This document shows, piece by piece, positions 34,631 to 43,060 of a DNA stretch of 64,000 nt. The first letter of the stretch is position 1. Each line of letters opens with the position of its first letter. A program made the position numbers and the translations under genes. The DNA is from Opitutaceae bacterium (lineage in GTDB: Bacteria; Verrucomicrobiota; Verrucomicrobiia; Opitutales; Opitutaceae), in NCBI GenBank assembly GCA_016794625.1, contig JAEUGY010000096.1:1-64000 (forward strand). Reading direction: 5' to 3'. The notes under the pieces are model-generated. The model made no database searches. It saw only the letters and a program-made list of their open reading frames with translations, and was not told the origin of the DNA.

Positions 34631-35359
34631 TCAGATCGGGCCGACGAGGTCCGCGAGCCTCTCGGCGGGAACGGCCGCAGCCACCATGTAAACGACGTCT
34701 TTCTGCGACCACACCCGGAAACTCCATTCACCCGTCTTCGGCAGATTGACCCACGTCCCGGGTGCAGGAGCGGCACCAAATGCGGCTCGCGGCGCGACGA
34801 CGAGATGGACCAAGGGCCGGTCTTTCTTCATCATCGTGCCATCGGGCGCAACGACCACCCTCTCACGCTTGATCGGCATTCCACCCGGTTTCACTTCCTC
34901 CGATGATACGTCGAGAAAGAAGCAGATCAGATAAACTTTCTGACCGTTCGCCTCCAGCACCTGGCAACCAAAACTCGGTAGTCCGGCCATCGTTTTCGGA
35001 ATAGCCAGCGACGCCGGTCCGCCGTGATCGCGCAGCCATTTCTCCAAAACCGAATGGTCTGCGGAAATCGCACCGAGCTGATAGTCGGGACGGGAAAAGT
35101 GTGCGATCACCGCGGCCGCCGCGTCTTGAGGAACGATCCCTCTCGCAGTCACGGCCAAATCGCCTCCGCCGAAATACGAGGTCCCCACGTAGGTGCCCAG
35201 CCCCAGCAATACCGCCGCCGCAGCTCCGAGCCACCGGCGTGTGCGTCGCGCGCGTGCAGTCGCCGCGGTCCGACCAGCAGCGAGGATCGCCCATGCGCGT
35301 TCCACCGGGAGCTGCTGGCTCTGGTAATGCTGGCGAAGTTGATCCTCGAGGTCGGCCAT
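34631..35359 (-). CDS. Membrane anti-sigma factor-like protein
   Basis: The 242-residue protein has a short cytoplasmic N-terminus (LEDQLRQHYQSQQLPVERAW), one membrane helix (RWLGAAAAVLLGLGTYVGTS) and a C-terminal extracytoplasmic domain without recognised motif. This layout and its location 67 bases after an ECF sigma gene on the same strand indicate an anti-sigma factor that holds the sigma at the membrane. A classical zinc-binding H-x3-C-x2-C motif is not seen, so it would belong to a non-zinc class. Function is inferred from context. Confidence 0.7.
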   Translation of the reverse strand: MADLEDQLRQHYQSQQLPVERAWAILAAGRTAATARARRTRRWLGAAAAVLLGLGTYVGTSYFGGGDLAVTARGIVPQDAAAAVIAHFSRPDYQLGAISADHSVLEKWLRDHGGPASLAIPKTMAGLPSFGCQVLEANGQKVYLICFFLDVSSEEVKPGGMPIKRERVVVAPDGTMMKKDRPLVHLVVAPRAAFGAAPAPGTWVNLPKTGEWSFRVWSQKDVVYMVAAAVPAERLADLVGPI

Positions 35360-35426
35360 GTTGTCTTAAGGACAGTACGATTGGGACGGTGGTTGGATTG
35401 CGTGCGGAAGAAAATGAGGATCAGGC

Positions 35427-35969
35427 TCAGCCCGACTGGGCGGCCGCCCGCCGTAGTTTATTAAAGGCTCGATGCAGCAGACTCAGCACGGTACCGCGCG
35501 GCTGGCGCGTCATCACCCCGACCTCGTCTGCGGTGTGGCCTTCGACATGATGGAGATAGATGACCTCACGCTCCCCGGGCCGCAAGCTGCCGAGCAGCTG
35601 TTCAAGGTCGTCCCGCGTTCCAGGCATGAGGGATTCAGAGACGATTGAGTCCGGGACGCACCCCTCCAGCGAGTCAAAGGCCACCACCCGGGCCCTTCGG
35701 CAACGATCAATGAAGAGGTTGCGAATCGTCGTGAAAAGCGCCGCCTTCGAAGACGCCTGGCCATAGCGCCGGCAGAGCTTCACCCAAGCTTCTTGCGTGA
35801 GATCTTCCGCGTCGTGCCGGTGATGCGTCAGCGACAACGCGTAGCGGTAGCCGCTCTGCAGCAGCTCCAACTCAACCAAGCGGGTGTCGGTGGGGGTCTC
35901 AGGATCGCGATCCAAGCAAGGATGAGAGCAACCTCCCGGGTGGATATTCCACGCTATCGGGAACCTCAC
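35427..35969 (-). CDS. ECF RNA polymerase sigma factor
   Basis: The 180-residue sigma factor has region 2 (RYALSLTHHRHDAEDLTQEA, then WVKLCRRYGQ and FTTIRNLFIDRCRR) and region 4 (LGSLRPGEREVIYLHHVEGH, then TADEVGVMTRQPRGTVLSLL). Both are those of extracytoplasmic-function sigma factors. It should direct transcription of its own operon and a target set in response to a signal relayed by the downstream membrane protein. The start at 35969 gives about 28 residues before region 2; a shorter start is possible. It lies 20 bases from the tRNA-Ser 3' end, pointing the same way. Confidence 0.93.
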   Translation of the reverse strand: MRFPIAWNIHPGGCSHPCLDRDPETPTDTRLVELELLQSGYRYALSLTHHRHDAEDLTQEAWVKLCRRYGQASSKAALFTTIRNLFIDRCRRARVVAFDSLEGCVPDSIVSESLMPGTRDDLEQLLGSLRPGEREVIYLHHVEGHTADEVGVMTRQPRGTVLSLLHRAFNKLRRAAAQSG

Positions 35970-35989
35970 CTCCTGACAGTATAAAAACT

Positions 35990-36081
35990 TGGCGGAGAGA
36001 GGGGGATTCGAACCCCCGGTAGGCTTTTACACCTACAACGCTTTAGCAAAGCGCCGCTATCGACCACTCAGCCATCTCTCC
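35990..36081 (-). tRNA. tRNA-Ser (anticodon GCT)
   Basis: A full type II tRNA folds on the minus strand. The acceptor stem GGAGAGA pairs with TCTCTCC, discriminator G and an encoded CCA end follow, and the anticodon loop TTGCTAA carries GCT (serine codons AGC/AGU). A long variable arm (TGTAGG...CCTACC) and a GGGGG-TTCGAAT-CCCCC T-arm are present. All arms pair well, so the gene appears intact. Confidence 0.95.
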
Positions 36082-36098
36082 GGTTCCAAGGACACAGA

Positions 36099-36125
36099 AG
36101 CATAGGACCTTCGGTGAAAGTGCAA
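36099..36125 (-). promoter_or_regulatory. Putative promoter of tRNA-Ser
   Basis: On the minus strand TTGCAC (36125-36120) and TATGCT (36104-36099) are separated by 15 bases, a short but tolerable spacing. It would give a start about 10 bases before the tRNA. Judged by eye only. Confidence 0.35.
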
Positions 36126-36175
36126 GGGCATTTCTCACCCGTCCAAACAATGCCCGCGCCGCACGCGAGAACCCT

Positions 36176-37885
36176 TCAACTCCGGGTTCCAGGAGAGTGA
36201 AATGTGGCGTCCGCGGGCAAAGTCACCCGATCACACCAATCGCCAAATCGTTCGTTATCTTGCCGTTCCAAGGCGTAACGCTTCAACACCGGCGTCAAGA
36301 GTCCCACGGCATCGTCCAACGTCACGCTGGGAGCAAACAGGCGGTTCAACCGGGTGCCTTGGTAGCTCGCTCCGAGGTAAAGGGCGTACTTGCCGGGGGC
36401 GCGTCCCACAAACCCGATCTCCGCCAGGTAGGGTCGTGCACAACCGTTGGGGCAGCCCGTGATTCGAAGGCTGATCGCATCGTGCTTCAGGCCCAGTTGC
36501 TCCAGGATGGTCTCAAAGCGTTCGAGAAACTCCGGAAGCGCCCGCTCACTTTCGGCCAGCGCCAAACCGCAGGTCGGCAAGGCAACGCAGGACAGCGCGT
36601 TGAGCCGCAATCCCGACCGGACATTCTCTGAGGCCAAACCATGACGGGCCAGGATGGAGTCGATGAGCGGCTTTTTCTGGTCCGTCACTCCGGATATGGT
36701 GAGATTCTGCGAGGGAGTCAGGCGAAAGTCGCCCTCGTGAATTCCCGCGATCTCTCGCAACGCCGACTTCATCGGCCAGCCATCCGCATCGCGAATCCGT
36801 CCGCTGAGGATGTGGAGCCCGTAGAACCAGCTTCCGTCGGCACAACGCTGCCATCCAAACGGATCTTGAATGCTCGTGAAGGAAAACGGACGGGGCGGGC
36901 CAAAGGTGACACCCGAACGACGTTCCACTTCAGCCCGAAACCAGGCCAGACCACGATCCTCGATCGTGTACTTCAATCGTGCATGTTTCCGATTGGTGCG
37001 ATCCCCGTGATCGCGTTGGGTCGTCAGGACCGCTTCTCCGACCGCGTTGACGCTCTGCGTGTCGATAAAACCAAGCTGGTCCGCCAATCGGGGAAACGTC
37101 TCCTCGTTCCCGTGGCTCATACCCAAGCCGCCCCCCACGACGACATTGTAACCCACCAGGCGGCCCGATTCGACGATCGCGATGAAGCCCAGATCCTGCG
37201 AAAAGATATCCACATCATTCGACGGAGGCAGGGCAAAACCGGTCTTGAACTTGCGAGGCAGGTAGGTGGCCCCGTACATCGGTTCACTTTCCGGCTCCCC
37301 TCCCGCCACCTTTTCATCATCCAGCCAAATCTCGTGGTACGCCCGCGTCTTCGGCAGCGCGAACTCGCTCCACGCCCGCGCGTGGTTGTACACCTCCTGC
37401 AAGACAGCGCTGCGCTCCGGATTGGGAGGAGCCATCACATTGCGGTTCACATCGCCACAGGCCGCGATGGAGTCCAACAAAACCTCGTGCATGCCCTTGA
37501 TGAGGGGTTTGAGGTTTCCTTTCAGCACGCCATGAAACTGAAAGGTCTGCCGCGTCGTCAGTCGCAAAGACTGGTTGGCGACGCGATCGGCAAGTGAGTC
37601 GAGAACCAGCCACTGGGCAGGAGTGCAACGTCCACCGGGCAGGCGCACACGTAGCATGAACGAGAACGCCTTTTCCTTGCCGGCTTTTTTGAGCGCGTTC
37701 CTCAAATCCCGATCGTCCTGCAAGTACAGGCCGTGAAACTTCGTCAGCTGCCCGTTATCATCAGAGATCGCACCGGTGGATGTATCCGCCAGATCCGATG
37801 CAATCGACCCGCGGAGCAGATGCGAATTGGACTTGATCGTTTCGTTAGCGGCGAGCGGCTTGGGAACGGGAGGAGATTGGCTCAT
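36176..37885 (-). CDS. cysI: Assimilatory sulfite reductase, hemoprotein subunit
   Basis: Reduces sulfite to sulfide with six electrons. The 569-residue protein has the two-fold ferrodoxin-like/siroheme layout: LRLTTRQTFQFHGV in the first half, the sulfite-site Arg/Lys-rich GDVNRNVMAPPNP region, and C-terminal four cysteines. These occur as CVALPTC and ITGCPNGCARP, and bind the [4Fe-4S]-siroheme unit. The length and the MSQSPPVPK... N-terminus with KSNSHLLRG agree with CysI-type enzymes. The NADPH flavoprotein subunit CysJ is not adjacent, so the electron donor may be ferredoxin or an unlinked protein. It complements the cysCDN operon at 4-7 kb but is separated from it. Confidence 0.93.
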   Translation of the reverse strand: MSQSPPVPKPLAANETIKSNSHLLRGSIASDLADTSTGAISDDNGQLTKFHGLYLQDDRDLRNALKKAGKEKAFSFMLRVRLPGGRCTPAQWLVLDSLADRVANQSLRLTTRQTFQFHGVLKGNLKPLIKGMHEVLLDSIAACGDVNRNVMAPPNPERSAVLQEVYNHARAWSEFALPKTRAYHEIWLDDEKVAGGEPESEPMYGATYLPRKFKTGFALPPSNDVDIFSQDLGFIAIVESGRLVGYNVVVGGGLGMSHGNEETFPRLADQLGFIDTQSVNAVGEAVLTTQRDHGDRTNRKHARLKYTIEDRGLAWFRAEVERRSGVTFGPPRPFSFTSIQDPFGWQRCADGSWFYGLHILSGRIRDADGWPMKSALREIAGIHEGDFRLTPSQNLTISGVTDQKKPLIDSILARHGLASENVRSGLRLNALSCVALPTCGLALAESERALPEFLERFETILEQLGLKHDAISLRITGCPNGCARPYLAEIGFVGRAPGKYALYLGASYQGTRLNRLFAPSVTLDDAVGLLTPVLKRYALERQDNERFGDWCDRVTLPADATFHSPGTRS

Positions 37886-37953
37886 GACAAATGACCCTTC
37901 GACCGTCGTTCAGCGCGCGCCACTTCGCAAGATTAATTGAGTGAATTAGGTCA

Positions 37954-38472
37954 CTAACCAATAATAACATCTCGCGTGAGCTCGGCTATCCACTCAGCCT
38001 GACTTGAATACTTTGCCTGCAGGTACTTACGATCACCCAGTTCGAAGTCGGACGACATAAACCCAGGCGACATGGAGCAACCGACCAGGCTCCAACCCGC
38101 AGCGCCCGACAGCTTAGGACGGGCTCCCTGCCACACACCGCCCGGCACCACACACTGCGGCAACTCTCCCCCGGCAAGGTCCGGGCCAAGTCTGAAACGG
38201 CGCGATTCACCGTCCGGCCAGAGCAGAAGCAGATCTACGGGATCACCCGCGTAGAAGTGCCACACTTCATCGGACCGGAGCCGATGCAGCGCTGAGAACT
38301 GCACCCGCGTGAACAAAGCGTAGATGACCGTTCCCATGGGCTGCCCGCGCCCAAGGTTCGCGGCTCCTTCGCCGTCGATGCCCTGATCCGTTGTCCACGT
38401 TCGTCGGAAATACCCGCCTTCGTGAGGAATGGGCTCTAGCTGCAGGAGTTGAACGACGGCATCAGCATCCAT
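37954..38472 (-). CDS. DUF985-family cupin
   Basis: The 172-residue protein matches the cupin_5 (DUF985) family: LEPIPHEGGYFRRTWTT at the start, YALFTRVQFSALHRLRSDEV with metal-binding His, EVWHFYAGDPVDLLLLWPDG, and GWSLVGCSMSPGFMSSDFEL near the end. Members are small beta-barrel proteins; the reaction is not established for most. It lies between cysI and ahcY on the same strand, 93 bases after ahcY, but a stem-loop precedes it, so cotranscription is doubtful. Confidence 0.85.
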   Translation of the reverse strand: MDADAVVQLLQLEPIPHEGGYFRRTWTTDQGIDGEGAANLGRGQPMGTVIYALFTRVQFSALHRLRSDEVWHFYAGDPVDLLLLWPDGESRRFRLGPDLAGGELPQCVVPGGVWQGARPKLSGAAGWSLVGCSMSPGFMSSDFELGDRKYLQAKYSSQAEWIAELTRDVIIG

Positions 38473-38533
38473 GGGCAGATCTGAACCGGGAGGTGAGGAC
38501 CGCCCGGCTTGCGTTGTTCAGGGAAGCGTATCG

Positions 38534-38557
38534 CGAGCCGAACTCCTGCTCGGCTCG
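38534..38557 (-). terminator. Stem-loop after ahcY
   Basis: CGAGCCGA and TCGGCTCG form a perfect 8-bp stem with an 8-base loop about 9 bases beyond the ahcY stop. No strong T-run follows. It probably ends the metK-ahcY transcript or protects its 3' end. Confidence 0.5.
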
Positions 38558-38565
38558 ACGGAGGC

Positions 38566-39996
38566 TCAATAACGGTAGTGCTCGGGTTTATACGGACCGT
38601 CCACCGGAACTCCCAGATAGGTCGCCTGATCCTTGCTCAGCACCGTGAGCTTGGCGCCGATCTTTTCCAGATGCAGGCGCGCCACTTCCTCATCGAGGTG
38701 TTTGGGCAGACGATAAACGCCGATCGCGTAGGTGTCGCGGTTCTTCCAGAGATCAAGCTGAGCCAACGTCTGGTTGGTGAACGAAGCCGACATGACGAAG
38801 GAGGGGTGGCCAGTGGCGCAGCCCAGATTCACGAGTCGTCCTTCCGCCAGCAGATAGATGCTCCGACCGCTCGGCATGACGAACTGATCGTATTGCGGCT
38901 TGATCGTGATGCGTTTCACACCGGGAGCCCGGTAAAGACGATCCACCTGGATCTCGTTGTCAAAATGGCCGATGTTGCAAACAATTGCTTGATCCTTCAT
39001 CTGCTGCAGGTGCTCCAGCGTGATGATGTCGCGATTGCCCGTGGTCGTCACATAGAGGTCAGCGATGCCGAGCGTGCTCTCCACCGTATTGACTTCGAAG
39101 CCTTCCATCGCGGCCTGCAACGCGTTGATCGGATCGATCTCGGTCACGATCACACGGGCACCAAAGCCACGGAGGGAGTGAGCGGAACCTTTGCCGACAT
39201 CGCCGTATCCGCAAACGCAGGCCACTTTGCCCGCGATCATCACGTCGGTGGCGCGCTTGAGTCCGTCGGCCAGTGACTCCCGACAGCCATAGAGGTTGTC
39301 GAATTTGGACTTCGTGACCGAGTCATTCACATTGATCGAAGGCACCAGTAGTTTGCCTGCTTCGTGAAGCTGGTAGAGACGGTGCACACCCGTGGTCGTT
39401 TCCTCTGAAACGCCACGCCAATCCTTCACCATGCGAGTAAACACCAGAGGATCGTCGGCGTGAATGCGCTTCAACAGGTCTTTGATGACCTGCTCCTCAT
39501 GGGAGGAGGACGGAGAGTTGACCCAGGTCGAACCATTCTCGAGCTCGTAGCCCTTGTGGAGCAATAGCGTCACGTCACCGCCATCATCCACCACCAGCTC
39601 GGGTCCCTTTCCGTTCGGATGGCTCACGGCCTTCCAGGTAAGGTCCCAGTACTCTTCGAGCGTCTCGCCCTTCCAGGCAAACACCGGAACTCCCGCTTTG
39701 GCGATCGCTGCCGCGGCGTGGTCCTGCGTGGAGAAGATGTTGCACGAAGCCCAACGAACCGAAGCGCCCAGCTGAACGAGGGTCTCGATCAGCACCGCGG
39801 TCTGGATGGTCATGTGCAGAGAACCGGTGATGCGCACCCCCTGCAGAGGCTTGGACGGCCCAAACTTGCGGCGCAAGGCCGTCAGACCCGGCATCTCATG
39901 TTCAGCTACATTGATTTCTTTCCGCCCCCAATCAGCAAGGGTCAGATCTTTGACGTGGAAATCCTGGATGGCGGGTTGGGCAAGTTGGACAGACAT
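38566..39996 (-). CDS. ahcY: Adenosylhomocysteinase
   Basis: Hydrolyses S-adenosylhomocysteine to adenosine and homocysteine, keeping methyltransferases running. The 476-residue protein has RITGSLHMTIQTAVLIETL near residue 55, the DDGGDVT substrate region near 140, and the NAD-binding loop CGYGDVGKGSAHSLRGFGAR near residue 260. The C-terminal GPYKPEHYRY supplies the Lys and Tyr that contact NAD of the neighbouring subunit. The length is that of the long (insert-containing) form. It follows metK by 48 bases on the same strand, which makes a two-gene methyl-cycle unit. Confidence 0.97.
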   Translation of the reverse strand: MSVQLAQPAIQDFHVKDLTLADWGRKEINVAEHEMPGLTALRRKFGPSKPLQGVRITGSLHMTIQTAVLIETLVQLGASVRWASCNIFSTQDHAAAAIAKAGVPVFAWKGETLEEYWDLTWKAVSHPNGKGPELVVDDGGDVTLLLHKGYELENGSTWVNSPSSSHEEQVIKDLLKRIHADDPLVFTRMVKDWRGVSEETTTGVHRLYQLHEAGKLLVPSINVNDSVTKSKFDNLYGCRESLADGLKRATDVMIAGKVACVCGYGDVGKGSAHSLRGFGARVIVTEIDPINALQAAMEGFEVNTVESTLGIADLYVTTTGNRDIITLEHLQQMKDQAIVCNIGHFDNEIQVDRLYRAPGVKRITIKPQYDQFVMPSGRSIYLLAEGRLVNLGCATGHPSFVMSASFTNQTLAQLDLWKNRDTYAIGVYRLPKHLDEEVARLHLEKIGAKLTVLSKDQATYLGVPVDGPYKPEHYRY

Positions 39997-40044
39997 GGCG
40001 ATAGTCGAAAATTCTTGAGCGGAGGGAGAGAGGAAAAGCGGAAA

Positions 40045-41247
40045 TCAGACGCTCAGCGCCTTGACCGCCGACTTCAGCGCCGAAGCGCGGCTGGTGGTTT
40101 CCCACGGAAGATCGTTCTTGCCGAAGTGTCCGTAGTTCGTGGTGCGACGGTAGATCGGGCGGAGCAAATCGAGCTGGCGGATAATGTCCGCGGGCTTGAA
40201 GCTGAAGACCTGCTGGACTGCGGCAGCAATCACCTCGTCCGGTACAGTCCCGGTTTCAAAGGTGTCAACAAACACGCTGACAGGATTGGGGTGACCGATG
40301 GCGTAGGCCACTTGAAGCTCGGCAATCGAGGCGAGACCGGAGGCGACAATCGTCTTGGCGACCCAGCGGGCCATGTAGGCGGCGGAACGGTCCACCTTCG
40401 AGGGATCCTTGCCGGAAAAAGCGCCTCCGCCATGGCGGCCCCAGCCGCCGTAGGTATCAACGATGATCTTACGGCCCGTCAGGCCGGTGTCACCCTGGGG
40501 ACCTCCCACCACAAAGCGACCGGTGGGATTGATCAGATACTCCGTCTTCTTGTTCAACAGCCCCTTCGGGATCACTTTCTTGATCACGTTCTTGATCAGG
40601 AACGACTCGATCTCGTCATGGGAGGCGTCGGCGGCGTGCTGGGTCGAAATCACCACATTTACGACCTCCACCGGCACCCCGTTGTCATAGCGGACCGAAA
40701 CTTGCGATTTGGCATCCGGCCGGAGCCACTTAACCTTACCGCTCTTGCGGATCGCGGTCAGTTCCCGACCGAGACGATGGGCAAACATCACCGGCGTCGG
40801 CATGAGTTCCGGCGTCTCGTTGCAGGCGTAGCCAAACATCAGCCCCTGGTCTCCGGCACCCTGCTCGGCCGTCTTTTTACCCTTTACCTTGCGTGCGTCA
40901 ACGCCTTGCGCGATATCGGGCGACTGGGTCGTCAGCAGGTTATGGATGAAAACCTTATCCGCGTGAAACACGTCATCGTCGTTGACGTAGCCGATATCAC
41001 GGATCGCATCGCGAACAATCGTTCCGATGTTGATCACGGTATCGATCGGTTTCGCACCGATCTTCGGAATCGTGATTTCCCCGGCGAGCACGACCGCGTT
41101 GGACTTTACGAGCGTCTCGCAGGCGACACGACTCGTTTTGTCGACGGTCAAACAGGCGTCCAGGACACTGTCGGAAATGAGATCGGCAACTTTGTCTGGA
41201 TGCCCTTCACCAACAGACTCAGAGGAAAAAACGAAAGTATGGGCCAT
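40045..41247 (-). CDS. metK: S-adenosylmethionine synthase
   Basis: Makes S-adenosylmethionine from methionine and ATP. The 400-residue enzyme has FVFSSESVGEGHPDKVADLI at the N-terminus, the signature GAGDQGLMFGYACNETPE near residue 135, and GGPQGDTGLTGRKIIVDTYG. The P-loop-like GGGAFSGKDPSKVDRS follows near residue 280. Length and ends are normal. It is first of metK-ahcY. A 28-bp AT-rich palindrome lies 48 bases before the start codon and may be the operator; no SAM riboswitch fold was recognised in the short leader. Confidence 0.97.
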   Translation of the reverse strand: MAHTFVFSSESVGEGHPDKVADLISDSVLDACLTVDKTSRVACETLVKSNAVVLAGEITIPKIGAKPIDTVINIGTIVRDAIRDIGYVNDDDVFHADKVFIHNLLTTQSPDIAQGVDARKVKGKKTAEQGAGDQGLMFGYACNETPELMPTPVMFAHRLGRELTAIRKSGKVKWLRPDAKSQVSVRYDNGVPVEVVNVVISTQHAADASHDEIESFLIKNVIKKVIPKGLLNKKTEYLINPTGRFVVGGPQGDTGLTGRKIIVDTYGGWGRHGGGAFSGKDPSKVDRSAAYMARWVAKTIVASGLASIAELQVAYAIGHPNPVSVFVDTFETGTVPDEVIAAAVQQVFSFKPADIIRQLDLLRPIYRRTTNYGHFGKNDLPWETTSRASALKSAVKALSV

Positions 41248-41294
41248 AAGTTTTGGAAAGTGCAGCTAGCCCATGCATCGGCCACCAAAAGTCA

Positions 41295-41322
41295 ATATCA
41301 ACATATCTGTATATTTTGATAT
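41295..41322. promoter_or_regulatory. 28-bp imperfect palindrome between metK and the receiver-kinase gene
   Basis: Outer arms ATATCAA and TTGATAT are perfect, with inner ATAT/ATAT blocks also symmetrical, giving 22 symmetric positions of 28. It lies in the 158-base divergent gap, 48 bases from the metK start and 84 bases from the kinase start. Its size suits a dimeric helix-turn-helix regulator. In Proteobacteria the ArsR-type regulator SahR is known to control ahcY and metK; whether a relative acts here is inference. Confidence 0.5.
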
Positions 41323-41405
41323 GAGTGTTTCTCCCCATGAATCCCATGCCAGCACGGCAAGATGCTTGCACAGGTTCTTCAAAATCGTAGACTGCGAGGA
41401 TTAGC

Positions 41406-42590
41406 GTGCCACCTGTGTTGAAAACGTCATCCCGCCCCGAACCACCCCCGCCAGACGAGAAGCGCCTGAATTCGCTCGCCGGGAGGAAGATTCTCATGGT
41501 GGACGATGACCGACTTAACCTCCGTATTCTCAGCGGGATCCTGCGTGGGGAAGGCTATGTGCTGGCCGAGGCGGATTCGGGAGAAAAGGCACTGGAGCTT
41601 TACGCCACCTTCCAACCCGATCTCGTCCTCCTCGACGTCGTGATGTCGGGCATCAATGGCTTCGATACCTGCCGACGTCTCCGTGAGCGTTATGGCGCCG
41701 GAGCTGCTCCTGTTATTTTTATTACGGCGAAGACCCAGTCGGATGACGTCGTGGAGGGTTTTCTGGCCGGAGGCGTTGATTATCTTCCCAAACCATTTCG
41801 GCCCAATGAAGCGGTCGCGCGGATCAGGACCCATCTCAATAACCGGGTGTTGAGCGAGCAGCAAAAGTCGCTGGTCGATCAATTGAGCAAGGCCAACCAG
41901 TCCAAGAACCGATTCCTCGGGATGGCCGCACATGATTTGAGAAACCCTCTCGCCTCAATCCGCGGCCTTTCGGAGTTCCTCCAAGACGATTCGCTCGGAA
42001 CGTTGAATGCGGAACAGCTGGATCTCGTGAAGATGATTCACATGACGAGTCACCAGATGCTCGATCTCGTCAATGAACTCCTCGACGTCGCAACCATTGA
42101 ATCGGGAGAGCTTAAGATAAGGGTGGAGCCGACCTCCATCGTCGAGCTGGTCGAGCGGGCCGTCCACTTGATGAACATGGAGTCCATCAAGAAACACACC
42201 AAGCTCATCCTCCTGCCCCACGGGAAGATCCCCACCCTTGCCCTCGACCCGGCCAAGATGCGGCAAGTGCTCGAAAACCTCTTGAGCAATGGCATCAAGT
42301 ATTCACCGCCCGGCTCGACCATCACGGTCGACGTCCAGGCGGGTGAGACCCATGTCAGTGTGGCCGTTCGAGATCAGGGTCCCGGTATTCCGGAAAATGA
42401 ACGCGACAAGTTATTTAAAGATTTTGGCAGATTGTCCGTTAAACCTACCGGAGGCGAAAAGAGCACAGGTCTTGGGCTCGCTATTTGCCGAAATATCGTG
42501 GAAGCACACCAAGGAACCATCACGGCGGAGAATCTACCGGAACGCGGATGCGAGTTCCGGGTGAAGCTACCTATTCTGAATGAAGTTTGA
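41406..42590 (+). CDS. Receiver - histidine kinase hybrid
   Basis: The 394-residue soluble protein (GTG start) has an N-terminal receiver domain with acidic pair in ILMVDDDRLN, phosphoacceptor D77 (LVLLDVVMSG) and K129 (YLPKPF). A HisKA domain with H176 (GMAAHDLRNPLASIRG) and a HATPase domain (LENLLSNGIKYSPPG, DQGPGIPENER, GLGLAICRNIVEAHQG) follow. No membrane segment or sensor is present, so its input must come through the receiver or a partner. The 3' end overlaps the next receiver gene by 11 bases, and the run continues to a GspE-type ATPase and an Hpt protein, a complete phosphorelay set. Confidence 0.92.
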   Translation: MPPVLKTSSRPEPPPPDEKRLNSLAGRKILMVDDDRLNLRILSGILRGEGYVLAEADSGEKALELYATFQPDLVLLDVVMSGINGFDTCRRLRERYGAGAAPVIFITAKTQSDDVVEGFLAGGVDYLPKPFRPNEAVARIRTHLNNRVLSEQQKSLVDQLSKANQSKNRFLGMAAHDLRNPLASIRGLSEFLQDDSLGTLNAEQLDLVKMIHMTSHQMLDLVNELLDVATIESGELKIRVEPTSIVELVERAVHLMNMESIKKHTKLILLPHGKIPTLALDPAKMRQVLENLLSNGIKYSPPGSTITVDVQAGETHVSVAVRDQGPGIPENERDKLFKDFGRLSVKPTGGEKSTGLGLAICRNIVEAHQGTITAENLPERGCEFRVKLPILNEV

Positions 42591-42987
42591 CGGAAAAGTA
42601 CTTTTGGTTGATGACGAAGCGCATGTGCGAAAATTCGTCGGGCTGATCGTGCGCGGTCTCGGCGAACCCACGTTGCTTGAGGCCACCAACGGACGCGAGG
42701 CTGTCGAAATCTATCAGCGTGAATCCCCCGACTTGGTGCTATTGGATGTCAATATGCCCATTCTGGACGGACTTGGCACGCTCCGTGAGATCATGGCCAT
42801 CGATCCGGAAGCGGTCATCGTGATGCTGACGTCACTCGCGAATCGCCAAACGGTCGAAGAAGCGCTGGAGCGAGGAGCGACCAATTATATTCGCAAGGAC
42901 ACACCGCGAGACGAGATCAAGAAGAGCTTGTCCGACACCATCAACGCGGTGTTCGGTTCGGAAGAGTCTGCCGATGCCGCCATCTAA
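42580..42987 (+). CDS. Single-domain response regulator
   Basis: The 135-residue CheY-like protein has acidic residues in VLLVDDEAH, phosphoacceptor D56 (LVLLDVNMPILDG), T86 in VMLTSLAN and K106 in YIRKDTPRD. No output domain is present, so it would act by binding a partner. It overlaps the hybrid kinase gene by 11 bases. It is a natural substrate or reverse donor for the Hpt protein at 45 kb in the same run. Confidence 0.92.
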   Translation: MKFDGKVLLVDDEAHVRKFVGLIVRGLGEPTLLEATNGREAVEIYQRESPDLVLLDVNMPILDGLGTLREIMAIDPEAVIVMLTSLANRQTVEEALERGATNYIRKDTPRDEIKKSLSDTINAVFGSEESADAAI

Positions 42988-43060
42988 ACAGACCGAAACC
43001 GAAGTCCTCCCGCCCTCAGCTTTTCTGGATGAACTCTCGCCTGTAGAAGACGAAGCATGA
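42974..43060 (+). CDS. Possible 28-residue peptide, coupled on both sides
   Basis: An ATG inside the end of the receiver gene opens a 28-codon frame, acidic and Pro-rich (LPPSAFLDELSPVEDEA), whose TGA overlaps the ATG of the next gene as ATGA. It would bridge the 69-base gap between the two genes without a break. It may be a real peptide or only a coupling leader. No homolog is known to me. Confidence 0.35.
   Translation: MPPSKQTETEVLPPSAFLDELSPVEDEA

Noticed and set aside
39619..41319. 566-codon plus-strand open frame across ahcY and metK
   Set aside because: It is antisense to two clear housekeeping genes and crosses their boundary; GC-rich codon bias on the other strand keeps it open. 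No family pattern.
41248..41405. SAM riboswitch in the metK leader
   Set aside because: The leader before metK is short and AT-rich; no pseudoknot or four-way junction pattern of known SAM classes could be drawn. The palindrome is a better explanation of regulation.
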